Source: a virus
Length of the DNA: 64,000 bases
IMG/VR virus record: IMGVR_UViG_3300032236_000971
Coordinates: 1 to 64,000 of that record
Reading direction: 5' to 3' (one strand)
Positions 27,618 to 35,992 of the stretch are shown here, in pieces (positions within the stretch are counted from its first letter, which is position 1; every line of letters begins with the position of its first letter). The notes under the pieces were generated by a model that was given only the letters and a program-made list of their open reading frames with translations, was not told where the DNA came from and did not search any database. A program made the position numbers and the translations under genes.

Positions 27618-28653
27618 TTTGAAATCTCGTTTGATTAAGAATTCCACAATTGACTTGACTGCAACTCTCGAAGATAGTAAGATATTCACTAAGAAGGATA
27701 TGATCCCAACGTCTGTACCTATGATCAACGTTGCGTTGTCTGGGTCAGTTGACGGCGGTATCACTCCTGGTTTGACTATGTTGGCTGGCCCATCAAAGCA
27801 TTTCAAGACTGGATTTGCTTTGCTCCTTGCTTCCTCGTTCCTAAAGAAGTATAAAGATGGTATTATTCTGTTTTATGATTCTGAGTTTGGTACTCCTCAG
27901 TCTTATTTTCAAACGTTTAATATTCCTTTCGATTCTGTGGTGCATACACCTATCACTGATGTTGAAGAGTTGAAGTTTGATATTATGCAGCAGATGAAGG
28001 AATTAGGTCGTGATGATCATGTTATGATTATTATTGACTCGATTGGTAACCTTGCGTCTAAGAAAGAAGTTGACGATGCTCTTGATGGTAAGAGCGTTGC
28101 TGATATGACTCGCGCCAAGCAGCTGAAGTCATTGTTCCGTATGATCACACCTCACCTTTCGCTTAAGGATATTCCTATGGCTGTGATCAATCATACATAT
28201 AAAGAAATTGGTCTATACCCCAAGGACATCGTCGGTGGTGGTACAGGATCTTATTACGGTTCAGACAACATCTGGATCCTTGGTCGCCAACAGGAGAAAG
28301 ATTCAGATGGCATTTCCGGATATCACTTCGTTATTAATGTCGAAAAGTCAAGATACGTTCGAGAAAAATCAAAGATCCCAATCACCGTCAGTTTTGAAGG
28401 TGGTATTAACAGGTGGTCTGGTCTTCTTGATGTTGCTCTTGATGGCGGTTATTTGGTCAAGCCTAAAAACGGCTGGTATGCTACCGTAGACAAGGAAACT
28501 GGTGAAGTTCGTACGCCATCATTCCGTGCTGGTGATATTGTTGATAATGGCGAATTTTGGAAGAAAATGTTTATTGAAACTGACTTCGCAAAGTTCATTG
28601 AGAACAAATATAAGATGGCTACTGGCGCTATTATGGAGAGCGATGATGACTGA
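27610..28653 (+). CDS. uvsX: UvsX RecA-like recombinase
   Basis: A 347-residue strand-exchange ATPase. Walker A GPSKHFKT (60-67), Walker B HVMIIIDSIGNL (about 137-148), and DNA-binding loop region with VVGGGTGSYYGSDNIWILGR. T4 UvsX is 391 aa. It drives recombination-dependent replication with gp41 and gp43, both encoded nearby. TTAGGAG precedes the ATG. Confidence 0.95.
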   Translation: MSDLKSRLIKNSTIDLTATLEDSKIFTKKDMIPTSVPMINVALSGSVDGGITPGLTMLAGPSKHFKTGFALLLASSFLKKYKDGIILFYDSEFGTPQSYFQTFNIPFDSVVHTPITDVEELKFDIMQQMKELGRDDHVMIIIDSIGNLASKKEVDDALDGKSVADMTRAKQLKSLFRMITPHLSLKDIPMAVINHTYKEIGLYPKDIVGGGTGSYYGSDNIWILGRQQEKDSDGISGYHFVINVEKSRYVREKSKIPITVSFEGGINRWSGLLDVALDGGYLVKPKNGWYATVDKETGEVRTPSFRAGDIVDNGEFWKKMFIETDFAKFIENKYKMATGAIMESDDD

Positions 28654-28867
28654 TGTATGGAAAAATATCTCAACATTCTGGAGTCTAGATCACACTAAGA
28701 AAGCAAGAGTTAACGTTGACGGTTCTAGGTGTTGCTACTTTGTTGATTATTTCCTTGATGAAAAGCATATCAATACTATAGCCTATCCAGGTAAAAGTTT
28801 ATACTGGGTCGAAGATTGCGCTGAAAATTATACGCTAGGTATTTTAAATGTATCAGAAACAGCCTAG
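28646..28867 (+). CDS. Small hypothetical protein
   Basis: A 73-residue protein starting inside the uvsX end (8-base overlap): MTDVWKNISTFWSLDHTKKAR. Two adjacent cysteines in GSRCCYFVDYF. Probably translated by coupling to uvsX. Function unknown. Confidence 0.68.
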   Translation: MTDVWKNISTFWSLDHTKKARVNVDGSRCCYFVDYFLDEKHINTIAYPGKSLYWVEDCAENYTLGILNVSETA

Positions 28868-28963
28868 CTCTGTAAAGTTTGATTACACAGCCCCAATAAG
28901 ACCCTCGGTGGAAATTGGTTCACCGAGGATGGCGAAATTTGCAAAAGATGTAAGGGAGAATAG

Positions 28964-30397
28964 ATGGACATGGCGATTGAAAATGCGATTCTTGGGAATC
29001 TGGTATACAATGAAGAATACGCTCGCAAATGCATACCCTTTCTCAAAGAGGAATATTTCGTATCGCAGGATCAAAAAACTGTATTCCGACTCATCAAAGA
29101 ATATGTAGACAAGTATAATGCGTTCCCTTCTAAGGAAGCTCTGGCAATTGATCTATCGAACAAAGATGGCGTCAGTGAAGAGACTTTTAAATCATCTAAG
29201 GAAATAATCGGTGGGCTTGTACACGACTCAGAAACCCAAATTGATTGGCTCTTGGACCAGACAGAAAAGTTCTGCCAAGACAAAGCAATCTATAATGCGA
29301 TCATGGCGTCAATCGGGATTCTTGATGACAGTTCTGGAAAAACCTCAAAAGGCAGTATACCGCAGATCCTTTCGGACGCACTTGCTGTATCCTTTGACAC
29401 GCATATTGGTCATGACTTCATTGAAGATGCGGAGTCACGCTATGAGTTCTACCACACCAAGGAAATTAGAGTCCCGTTTGATCTCGACTACCTCAACAAA
29501 GCCACGCAAGGCGGTTTACCGAGAAAAACCCTCAACATCGCACTGGCTGGTACTGGGGTAGGCAAGTCACTCTTTATGTGCCACTGTGCGGCGTCTAATC
29601 TACTCAATGGATTGAACGTGCTGTACATTACGATGGAAATGGCGGAAGAAAAGATAGCAGAGCGTATTGACGCCAACCTGCTTGATACTCCTATTGATCA
29701 ACTAGCGTTATTGCCCAAAGATATCTACGATAAAAAGGTTGCGCGTATTCGTGGAAAAACTCAGGGTAAGTTGATCGTCAAGGAGTACCCTACAGCATGC
29801 GCAGGGTCTGCTAACTTCCGCCATCTCCTGAATGAACTTAAGTTGAAAAAGAACTTTGTACCGGATATTATTTACATTGATTACCTAAACATCTGCAGCT
29901 CGTCGAGGATTAAGCATGGAGCCAACGTCAATTCTTATACCCTTATCAAAGCGATCGCAGAAGAACTACGAGGACTTGCCGTGGAATTCAATGTACCTGT
30001 CGTCTCTGCGACTCAAACAACTCGAAGCGGATATTCGAACAGCGACGTGGGATTGGAAGATACATCAGAATCCTTCGGACTCCCAGCCACAGCTGATTTT
30101 ATGTTTGCACTCATCGCGTCCGAAGAGCTTAATGACCTCGGTCAAATTATGGTTAAGCAGCTCAAGAATCGCTATAACGATCCAGGGATGCATACTAAGT
30201 TTTGTGTTGGTGTGGATCGCAGCAAGATGCGGCTATACGATGTAGAGCAATCAGCTCAAGATGATCTTGTAGGTACTGCTAGGAAACGTCAGGAGGATAA
30301 ATCGGTATTTGATAGTAGTAAGTTTGGTAATGAAGATACAGAACGAAACAAACCAAAGTCTAAGTTCGATAAATCAAAATTTGCGGGGTTCAAATGA
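28964..30397 (+). CDS. 41: Replicative helicase gp41 (DnaB-like)
   Basis: A 477-residue hexameric helicase of the DnaB/T4 gp41 family. N-terminal domain (1-150) then RecA-type core: Walker A GTGVGKS (about 196-202), Walker B DIIYIDYLNIC (about 302-312), and SATQTTRSGYSNSD with the gamma-phosphate sensor Gln. C-terminal tail repeats KSKFDKSKFAG. AAGGGAG precedes ATG 28964. It unwinds DNA ahead of gp43 and binds the gp61 primase. Confidence 0.95.
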   Translation: MDMAIENAILGNLVYNEEYARKCIPFLKEEYFVSQDQKTVFRLIKEYVDKYNAFPSKEALAIDLSNKDGVSEETFKSSKEIIGGLVHDSETQIDWLLDQTEKFCQDKAIYNAIMASIGILDDSSGKTSKGSIPQILSDALAVSFDTHIGHDFIEDAESRYEFYHTKEIRVPFDLDYLNKATQGGLPRKTLNIALAGTGVGKSLFMCHCAASNLLNGLNVLYITMEMAEEKIAERIDANLLDTPIDQLALLPKDIYDKKVARIRGKTQGKLIVKEYPTACAGSANFRHLLNELKLKKNFVPDIIYIDYLNICSSSRIKHGANVNSYTLIKAIAEELRGLAVEFNVPVVSATQTTRSGYSNSDVGLEDTSESFGLPATADFMFALIASEELNDLGQIMVKQLKNRYNDPGMHTKFCVGVDRSKMRLYDVEQSAQDDLVGTARKRQEDKSVFDSSKFGNEDTERNKPKSKFDKSKFAGFK

Positions 30398-30606
30398 GCA
30401 AGCGTAAGATGGTATATAATCTGGTTGAAGGTCAAGATAAGTCTAAGTATGATGTACTAGAAGAAACAACTTCTCAGGTAATCAAGTCATTCCCTGGCGA
30501 TAGATTCTCCGAAGCACGTTCGTTTATGCGTCACTTAAACCTTGGTGGCGGGTTCGACGGCTGGACTCCTTCATTTTTATTGAAAAAAATTAAAATGCCC
30601 GCTTGA
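30394..30606 (+). CDS. Small conserved phage protein
   Basis: A 70-residue protein overlapping gp41 by ATGA. The pattern DRFSEARSFMRHLNLGGGFDGWTPSFLLKK (about 37-66) is one I have seen in T4-type phages, but no function is known. Ends the gp43-uvsX-41 operon. Confidence 0.75.
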   Translation: MSKRKMVYNLVEGQDKSKYDVLEETTSQVIKSFPGDRFSEARSFMRHLNLGGGFDGWTPSFLLKKIKMPA

Positions 30607-30635
30607 AAACTGTTGTCTCTTGTATAAATAATATC

Positions 30636-30784
30636 AGAGTGAATTATGTACGTGTCTGCGCAACACGAGAGGCAAGAATTAGTACGGTTCAGGAATAGTC
30701 GGGAATAACGGTGGGGTTCCGCCCGACCATAATTTCACTTAGGGAGTAGAGGGAGGCGGTCGTAGTGGACTGTCTCCCTTTTTT
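30636..30784 (+). ncRNA. Structured small RNA ending in a terminator hairpin
   Basis: Intergenic RNA candidate. P1: AGTGAATTATG (30638-30648) pairs with CATAATTTCACT (30728-30739), with one bulged T. It closes hairpins CGTGT-CTGCGCA-ACACG (30650-30666) and GTCGGG/CCCGAC (30698-30703, 30722-30727), giving a three-way junction. An 11-bp stem plus T-run follows as terminator (30751-30784). A weak promoter, TTGAAA at 30603-30608 with an AT-rich -10 near 30625, could drive it. No family recognised. Confidence 0.62.
30751..30784 (+). terminator. Rho-independent terminator
   Basis: Stem of 11 pairs, some G-T, from GGGAGGCGGTC to GACTGTCTCCC, followed by six T. Confidence 0.85.
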
Positions 30785-30819
30785 CGTTTTATAAATAGTA
30801 TAAAAACTATCGAGGAATC

Positions 30820-31827
30820 ATGGCTCTTTCACAAGCTACCGAATACATCAAATATATCGAAAAAGAATTGAAACAAGATGTGGTTTCGATGAAGGAGAAA
30901 GATATCCTTGTACAATCAAAGAACCGTGAAGAAGCTAAGAAAAAAGTAGAGAAATGGTTAAAAACTAAAAAAGTTCCATATAAGAGTGTATTCAAAAAAT
31001 CTAAATCAAGTTCATTGGATGTATTAACAGTTTCAAATTTTGATATAGTTTTTAAACCTATCATAGCAAAAGGTCAAGGTGGTAGAGATTTCGAACATCA
31101 ATTAGAAGCAGATCTTAACAATTATTTTAATGGTGTTGATATAGATAAGCTTACTCATGGTGATGTTATTACAGCGTTAGTTAAAGAAATAAAGCTTACA
31201 CCGACTAATAATTTATCAGCTATGAATGAAGGTTCGAAAAATCAAAAACGAGCTCTAACCTTTGATGGAAATAAGATAGAAATTAGTAACTCAACTGGTA
31301 AAACATTAACAGACGTAACGATAAATTGTAAAGCTGGTCCGCCTCCATTATATCTTTCCCTTAAAATGAGTCAATCATACTATACTTTATCGGCTTCGAT
31401 TGGTGCTTATTTCGCAGATAAAAAAACAAAAGTTGCTATCAATACTTTTTTTGGATTAAATGGTCAATGGATGGGTGGTTTTGGTAAAGAATATAGATGT
31501 GTTACACCTAAACCAAATTATACAGTTGTAGCTAAAAATTTAGCTAGTGTATTATCACAAGCTGTTGGAAAAAATGTTATCCTAGTTCATAAAAAAACAA
31601 CTAATGATGTTCTAGTTAAAAAAGTAGGTAATAGCAATAAAGTAACTGTAAGTTCAATAGATCAAAAATCATATTCATATCCTATATTCGGTGTTAGAAA
31701 ATACGCTAATATTAAATTTGATGCATCAATTAATGGCGTATCTTATAAAGTAAATTTTCAATTTAGAGGGACAACAGCTGCTGACGTTGGTCCAAAGTAC
31801 CTACGAATTTTATTAGAAAGAACCTAA
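30820..31827 (+). CDS. Hypothetical protein, AT-rich gene
   Basis: A 335-residue lysine-rich protein. N-terminal helical part (YIEKELKQDVVSMKEKD) then a mixed domain with GGRDFEHQLEADLNNYF (about 87-103), PPLYLSLKMSQSYYTLSASIG and late beta strands FGVRKYANIKFDASINGVSYKVNFQFRG. The middle recalls nuclease-like or restriction-enzyme-like folds but no certain active site is seen. Third positions are much more A/T-rich than in its neighbours, suggesting recent transfer. Confidence 0.7.
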   Translation: MALSQATEYIKYIEKELKQDVVSMKEKDILVQSKNREEAKKKVEKWLKTKKVPYKSVFKKSKSSSLDVLTVSNFDIVFKPIIAKGQGGRDFEHQLEADLNNYFNGVDIDKLTHGDVITALVKEIKLTPTNNLSAMNEGSKNQKRALTFDGNKIEISNSTGKTLTDVTINCKAGPPPLYLSLKMSQSYYTLSASIGAYFADKKTKVAINTFFGLNGQWMGGFGKEYRCVTPKPNYTVVAKNLASVLSQAVGKNVILVHKKTTNDVLVKKVGNSNKVTVSSIDQKSYSYPIFGVRKYANIKFDASINGVSYKVNFQFRGTTAADVGPKYLRILLERT

Positions 31828-31834
31828 ATATCAT

Positions 31835-34057
31835 ATGAATAAATTTACACAATACCTAGCAGAATCATTAGACGTCGAGAAGCTCAAACACCTTGAGCAT
31901 CTTGAGGATCATCTTATTCATGGCGGTCATGAAGGCGTAGCTCATGCCTCTGAAACGCTTGCTGATGTTGTGGCTATCCTTGAAGGTAAACCAAGAAAAA
32001 GTTTCGGTCAACAAACTAGAATCACAACCAAGTATGATGGTGCTCCGTCTATTGTATTCGGCATCAATCCAGAGAACGGTAAGTTCTTCGTAGCTACTAA
32101 GTCAGCATTCAATAAGAATCCAAAGCTAAACTATACCGAAAGAGACATTGAAGAGAACCACGGGCATGCACCTGGTCTTGTTGCTAAACTAAAAGAAGCA
32201 TTGAAAGAGCTACCTAAAATTATGCCTAGTGGGGGTGGTGTGTTTCAAGGCGACGTTATGTACAGTAAGAGCGATCTTGTTAAAAACAAAAATGGTTCAT
32301 ATAGCTTTACACCTAATACGATTACATACACAACAGATAGTCCTGAACAAACACGTAGTGCTGAAGTAGCTAACTTTGGCGTTGTTGTTCACTCACGTTA
32401 CGTTGGTAAAAAGCTAGAGGATGCGAAGGTTAGCTTTGATGTTGATCAGAGTCAATTCAAGCGCAATCCTGATGTTCATATGATTAATCCAGAAATATCT
32501 GGTGCTAATATTAAGCCGATCGAAAAGAAAAAGTATGAAACTGAACTTCAGCAAGCATTAGATATCTACACTGGAATGGACGATGATATTTTTAACGTTG
32601 TAGACGGTCATGATGCTACAATGAAAACGTATATTAATACTTGCGTTAGAGACGGTTCAACGCCTAGCGCAAAAGGGTATCTTGCTTACGTAAAAGGTAG
32701 AAACGTAAAAGATATTGAAAAGCTAAAATCACCAGAAGGTAAAGCTAAAAAGAAAACAGCTGCTGATGCTATTGAATCACATATCAAAAATCATATAGAG
32801 CAGTTCGATAAATTGTTTAGAATGCATAAGTGTATTCAAAATGCTAAGAATACTCTAACAACGGCATTGTCTAACACTGTTAACACTGGACTAAAAACGA
32901 CTATCGGTGGTGAACCGACTAAGCCAGAAGGTTTTGTTGCTATTCGCGGCGGTAGACCAACTAAGTTAGTTGATCGTGCTGAATTCTCTGCTGCTAACTT
33001 TGCTGGTGGTGCATTCCAAAAGGCAGCTAAAGAAGAACAAGCTGCAGCGGAAGATCTTAATCCTGTTGTCACTTCATATGGTAGAATGAACCCACCAACG
33101 TACCACGGACATGGTGCTGTTGTAGGTAAGGTATCAGAGTTAGCCAAAGAATTAAAAGCTCCTTCGGTTATCGCTCTTTCGCGTTCTGTTGATCCAGTGA
33201 AAAATCCACTTACTCCTGAACAAAAGTTAAAGCATGCTAAACGTATGTTCCCTGGCGCAGGTATTGAACTTGCTGATCAGGACGTACCAACTATCATTCA
33301 ACATTTGAAAAAGTTAAACCAAAAAGGTCATAAGCATCTTGTCCTTGTAGTTGGTTCTGATCGTGTTGAAGAAATGAAAAAGATGCTTGAGAATACAAAT
33401 GGAAGAGATTTCCTATTTAAAAAGATCGACGTTGTATCTTCTGGCGAACGTGATACAGATGCTGATGTTGATGAAGAAGATGAAAAGCCAGCTAAGAATG
33501 AAACATCAGAACAGAAGAAAGCTCGTGAAGAAAGAAAGCGTCGTGGTATGTCGGCATCAAAGATGCGCGCTCACGCTATCAGTGGGCGTTATAGCGAGTT
33601 CAAAGCGGGTATGCATCCAGAAGCAGATGAAGAACATACTAAAGAAATGTATCAAGAAGTTCGTCAGGGCATGGATATTAAGATTGGACCAGAGACACCT
33701 ATTAGAGCTTTATTGAATCACGCCAAACGTAAAGACCCAATCGGTGTTAAGGCTCGTAAAGAAGTTGCTCGACGTGAAGCTGTGAAAGAACAAGAAGCGA
33801 GAGTTAAGCAAGCTAAGAAACCTGTAAAGAAACTAGCAGCTAAACCTATTAGGGAAAATACTGTAGCATCTGTATCTGGTTTAGGTTTTAATACTGGTAA
33901 CCCAGCAGTAGATGATGAATACTTAGGTAATTATGTTGCGCAAAATACTGCTGACTCAGATCAAAAAAATAACATCCTTCACCTATGGATGAAGGGTGCT
34001 CAACTTCATAATAAACGTATTGGATTTAAAGAATTCAACCCTAAAAACAAAAAATAA
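31835..34057 (+). CDS. Ligase-like adenylation domain fused to HxGH nucleotidyltransferase
   Basis: A 740-residue two-domain protein. The N-terminal part has TTKYDGAPSIVFG with Lys66 in a K-x-D-G motif, the lysine adenylation motif of DNA/RNA ligases and capping enzymes, followed by VFQGDVMY. The second part starts GRMNPPTYHGHGAVV (about 416-430), an HxGH-type nucleotidyltransferase motif as in NMN adenylyl- or cytidylyltransferases, and ends with GMSASKMRAHA (about 571-581), the matching SxSxxR-like motif. The tail is charged. Possible roles are RNA end repair, nucleotide cofactor synthesis, or modification of a virion component. I know similar fusions in marine T4-like phages only as uncharacterised. 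Confidence 0.72.
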   Translation: MNKFTQYLAESLDVEKLKHLEHLEDHLIHGGHEGVAHASETLADVVAILEGKPRKSFGQQTRITTKYDGAPSIVFGINPENGKFFVATKSAFNKNPKLNYTERDIEENHGHAPGLVAKLKEALKELPKIMPSGGGVFQGDVMYSKSDLVKNKNGSYSFTPNTITYTTDSPEQTRSAEVANFGVVVHSRYVGKKLEDAKVSFDVDQSQFKRNPDVHMINPEISGANIKPIEKKKYETELQQALDIYTGMDDDIFNVVDGHDATMKTYINTCVRDGSTPSAKGYLAYVKGRNVKDIEKLKSPEGKAKKKTAADAIESHIKNHIEQFDKLFRMHKCIQNAKNTLTTALSNTVNTGLKTTIGGEPTKPEGFVAIRGGRPTKLVDRAEFSAANFAGGAFQKAAKEEQAAAEDLNPVVTSYGRMNPPTYHGHGAVVGKVSELAKELKAPSVIALSRSVDPVKNPLTPEQKLKHAKRMFPGAGIELADQDVPTIIQHLKKLNQKGHKHLVLVVGSDRVEEMKKMLENTNGRDFLFKKIDVVSSGERDTDADVDEEDEKPAKNETSEQKKAREERKRRGMSASKMRAHAISGRYSEFKAGMHPEADEEHTKEMYQEVRQGMDIKIGPETPIRALLNHAKRKDPIGVKARKEVARREAVKEQEARVKQAKKPVKKLAAKPIRENTVASVSGLGFNTGNPAVDDEYLGNYVAQNTADSDQKNNILHLWMKGAQLHNKRIGFKEFNPKNKK

Positions 34058-34129
34058 CTAAATAACAATGTCCGCAGAAAGCTACGGCAATCCTGCAGTT
34101 GTTCTTGGTTAAGCCTAAGGGAAACACCA

Positions 34130-34810
34130 ATGTTAAAAGATACAAGTCTCCACTCTAGTCCTCAGCTAGCTCTTGTAGAGCAACAAGGGGTTGCCGTAGT
34201 TCTTACCCCTAAGCAGGTCATATCATTATACAAAAAATCACAGTATTCTGAAATCCCTTTTGATACTTTAAAAGAAGTATATCAGAGGGGATATGCGGAA
34301 AGCTTATCCGAACAAGCAGCATTCAATAGAGTCAACTCATTCATCTATGGTGGTAAAGCAGCTGAGTTAGATGAAGACTTAAATGAAAAGCGTGGATTGT
34401 GGGATAATATCTGGGCAAAACGTCGTCGTATCGCCCATGGTTCTGGCGAGCATATGCGTAAGCCAGGTTCTAAAGGTGCACCGACCGCAGACGCATTAAA
34501 AAAATCGCAATCTGAAGAATATACAGGCGCTGAAAAAGTATCAAAGAATCCAAACGATGCATCAAATCGTTTTGTTGGAACAGATTCACTAACTGATACA
34601 TACAAGAAAATGACGCCAGGTTATACAAATACAGTAAAACGAGTTGTTAAAGAAATGACAGTTCGTGGGGTTACTGGTAAACTTGTTCCAATTAAAAAAG
34701 AAGTTTCACGTGGAGTTAATATGAAACTCCATAAAACATATCCAGGCAAAAGCTCCAGCTCCGGTGGAGGAGGTGGTGGCGGTGGTTCAGGAGGAGGCGC
34801 TGGTGATTAA
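34130..34810 (+). CDS. Phage protein, probably structural or packaging-associated
   Basis: A 226-residue basic protein. RGLWDNIWAKRRRIAHGSGEHMRKPGSKGAPT (about 87-118) is a conserved block found in uncharacterised T4-type phage proteins; GSGEHMRKPGSKGAP may bind nucleic acid. The C-terminus ends in a poly-glycine run. Followed with overlap by another conserved basic protein. Confidence 0.72.
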   Translation: MLKDTSLHSSPQLALVEQQGVAVVLTPKQVISLYKKSQYSEIPFDTLKEVYQRGYAESLSEQAAFNRVNSFIYGGKAAELDEDLNEKRGLWDNIWAKRRRIAHGSGEHMRKPGSKGAPTADALKKSQSEEYTGAEKVSKNPNDASNRFVGTDSLTDTYKKMTPGYTNTVKRVVKEMTVRGVTGKLVPIKKEVSRGVNMKLHKTYPGKSSSSGGGGGGGGSGGGAGD

Positions 34811-35099
34811 GTTTAGAGATTTTATTGTCGAAGATTGGTCGGCTGCGAAGTATAAGAATCCAAATGGTGGGTTGACTCAAGCTGGTGTTAATGCATATCG
34901 CCGTGAACATCCAGGTAGTAAGTTAAAAACTGCCGTTACAACTAAGCCATCAAAACTTAAAAAAGGTTCAAAGGCAGCTAATCGCCGTAAGTCATTCTGC
35001 GCTCGTATGAGTGGTATGAAAAAGCGTTTGACATCAGCTAAAACAGCTCATGATCCAGATTCACGTATTAATAAGTCACTACGTAAGTGGCATTGCTGA
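34803..35099 (+). CDS. Basic conserved phage protein, GTG start
   Basis: A 98-residue protein, GTG at 34803 inside the upstream gene's last codons, with GGAGGAGG in the glycine-codon run as ribosome site. Conserved block YKNPNGGLTQAGVNAYRREHPGSKLK, then KAANRRKSFCARMSGMKKRLTSAKTAHDPDSRINKSLRKWHC. Strongly basic with two conserved cysteines; I know the family in phages as DUF6321-like. Possibly a DNA-binding virion protein. Confidence 0.8.
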   Translation: MIKFRDFIVEDWSAAKYKNPNGGLTQAGVNAYRREHPGSKLKTAVTTKPSKLKKGSKAANRRKSFCARMSGMKKRLTSAKTAHDPDSRINKSLRKWHC

Positions 35100-35148
35100 A
35101 TATAAATATATCATCATTAACTATGATAAACACTGAAGGAGAAATATA

Positions 35149-35550
35149 ATGGAAGGTATTATTGGATTAGCCCTGTTGGCTTTGGTTGGATACGCAATTA
35201 TTAAGATGACAAGAAAAACACAAGCTGAACCGGAAGTGGTTCCTGAACCAGTTGTTGCTAAGGTTGAAGAAATTAAGCCTGCGCCAGTTGCTTCATTAGA
35301 ACCAGTTGTTAGTGTAGCTAGAGAAGAAGTCAAGGCTAATATCGACGCTAAGATTGAAGAAGCTTTTTTTAAGTCAATTCAAGAAGAAATTAAAAAGGTT
35401 GAAGTTATAGCTGAACCAGTTGTTGAAGAAGTTAAGGTGGCTACAAAAAAGGTTCGCGCTAAGGCAAAGGCTATTGAAGCTGCAGTTGAAGAAAAAGTTG
35501 AACAGTTAGAAGTAGCAGTAAAGAAAACAAGAGCAAAGAAAGCAAAGTAA
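35149..35550 (+). CDS. Membrane-anchored Lys/Glu/Val-rich protein
   Basis: A 133-residue protein with one N-terminal transmembrane helix (IIGLALLALVGYAIIK) and a low-complexity charged tail with EVV, EPV and KVEE repeats, ending in KKTRAKKAK. It resembles periplasmic or cytoplasmic linker tails. AAGGAG precedes the ATG; the next gene starts right after its stop. Confidence 0.65.
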   Translation: MEGIIGLALLALVGYAIIKMTRKTQAEPEVVPEPVVAKVEEIKPAPVASLEPVVSVAREEVKANIDAKIEEAFFKSIQEEIKKVEVIAEPVVEEVKVATKKVRAKAKAIEAAVEEKVEQLEVAVKKTRAKKAK

Positions 35551-35988
35551 ATGGATGAACTAATCGAACAAATGAAGGTGTCTCTTGCTAGCACCTTTGC
35601 TTTTTACTTAAAGGCTCATGGATTTCATTGGAACGTAGAAGGCGCAAACTTTCCACAGTATCATGAATTCCTCGGTGATCTTTGGGAAGAGACATTTGGC
35701 GCAGTTGACCCATTGGCGGAACACCTTCGCACTTTGAATTCATATGCACCAGCTTCATTTGCTCGATACGCAGATTTGTCTATCGTTAAGGATGAATTGA
35801 ATATTCCTCCTGCTATGTCTATGATGGTTAAGTTGACAGCAGATAATCAAGCTGTTATCGACCAGTTAACTAAAACACAGGCGCTAGCTGAATCAAACAA
35901 GAAAATGGGTTTAGCTAATTTCCTACAAGACCGCATCGACGCCCATGAGAAACATGGCTGGATGCTTCGTTCAATCACAAAGGCATAA
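35551..35988 (+). CDS. Dps/ferritin-like protein
   Basis: A 145-residue four-helix protein with the Dps signature: LKAHGFHWNVEGANFPQYHEF (about 20-40; His26 and the following acidic positions would form the ferroxidase site), DPLAEHLRTL, and a last helix with DAHEKHGWML. Dps proteins store iron and protect DNA from oxidants. Similar proteins occur in some T4-type phages. It starts on the base after the upstream stop. Confidence 0.85.
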   Translation: MDELIEQMKVSLASTFAFYLKAHGFHWNVEGANFPQYHEFLGDLWEETFGAVDPLAEHLRTLNSYAPASFARYADLSIVKDELNIPPAMSMMVKLTADNQAVIDQLTKTQALAESNKKMGLANFLQDRIDAHEKHGWMLRSITKA

Positions 35989-35992
35989 AGAA

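Noticed and set aside
28848-29108. 86-codon frame between uvsX and gp41
   Set aside because: Overlaps gp41 by 145 bases in another frame, has no good ribosome site and a biased composition in the overlap. A genuine short gene there cannot be fully excluded.
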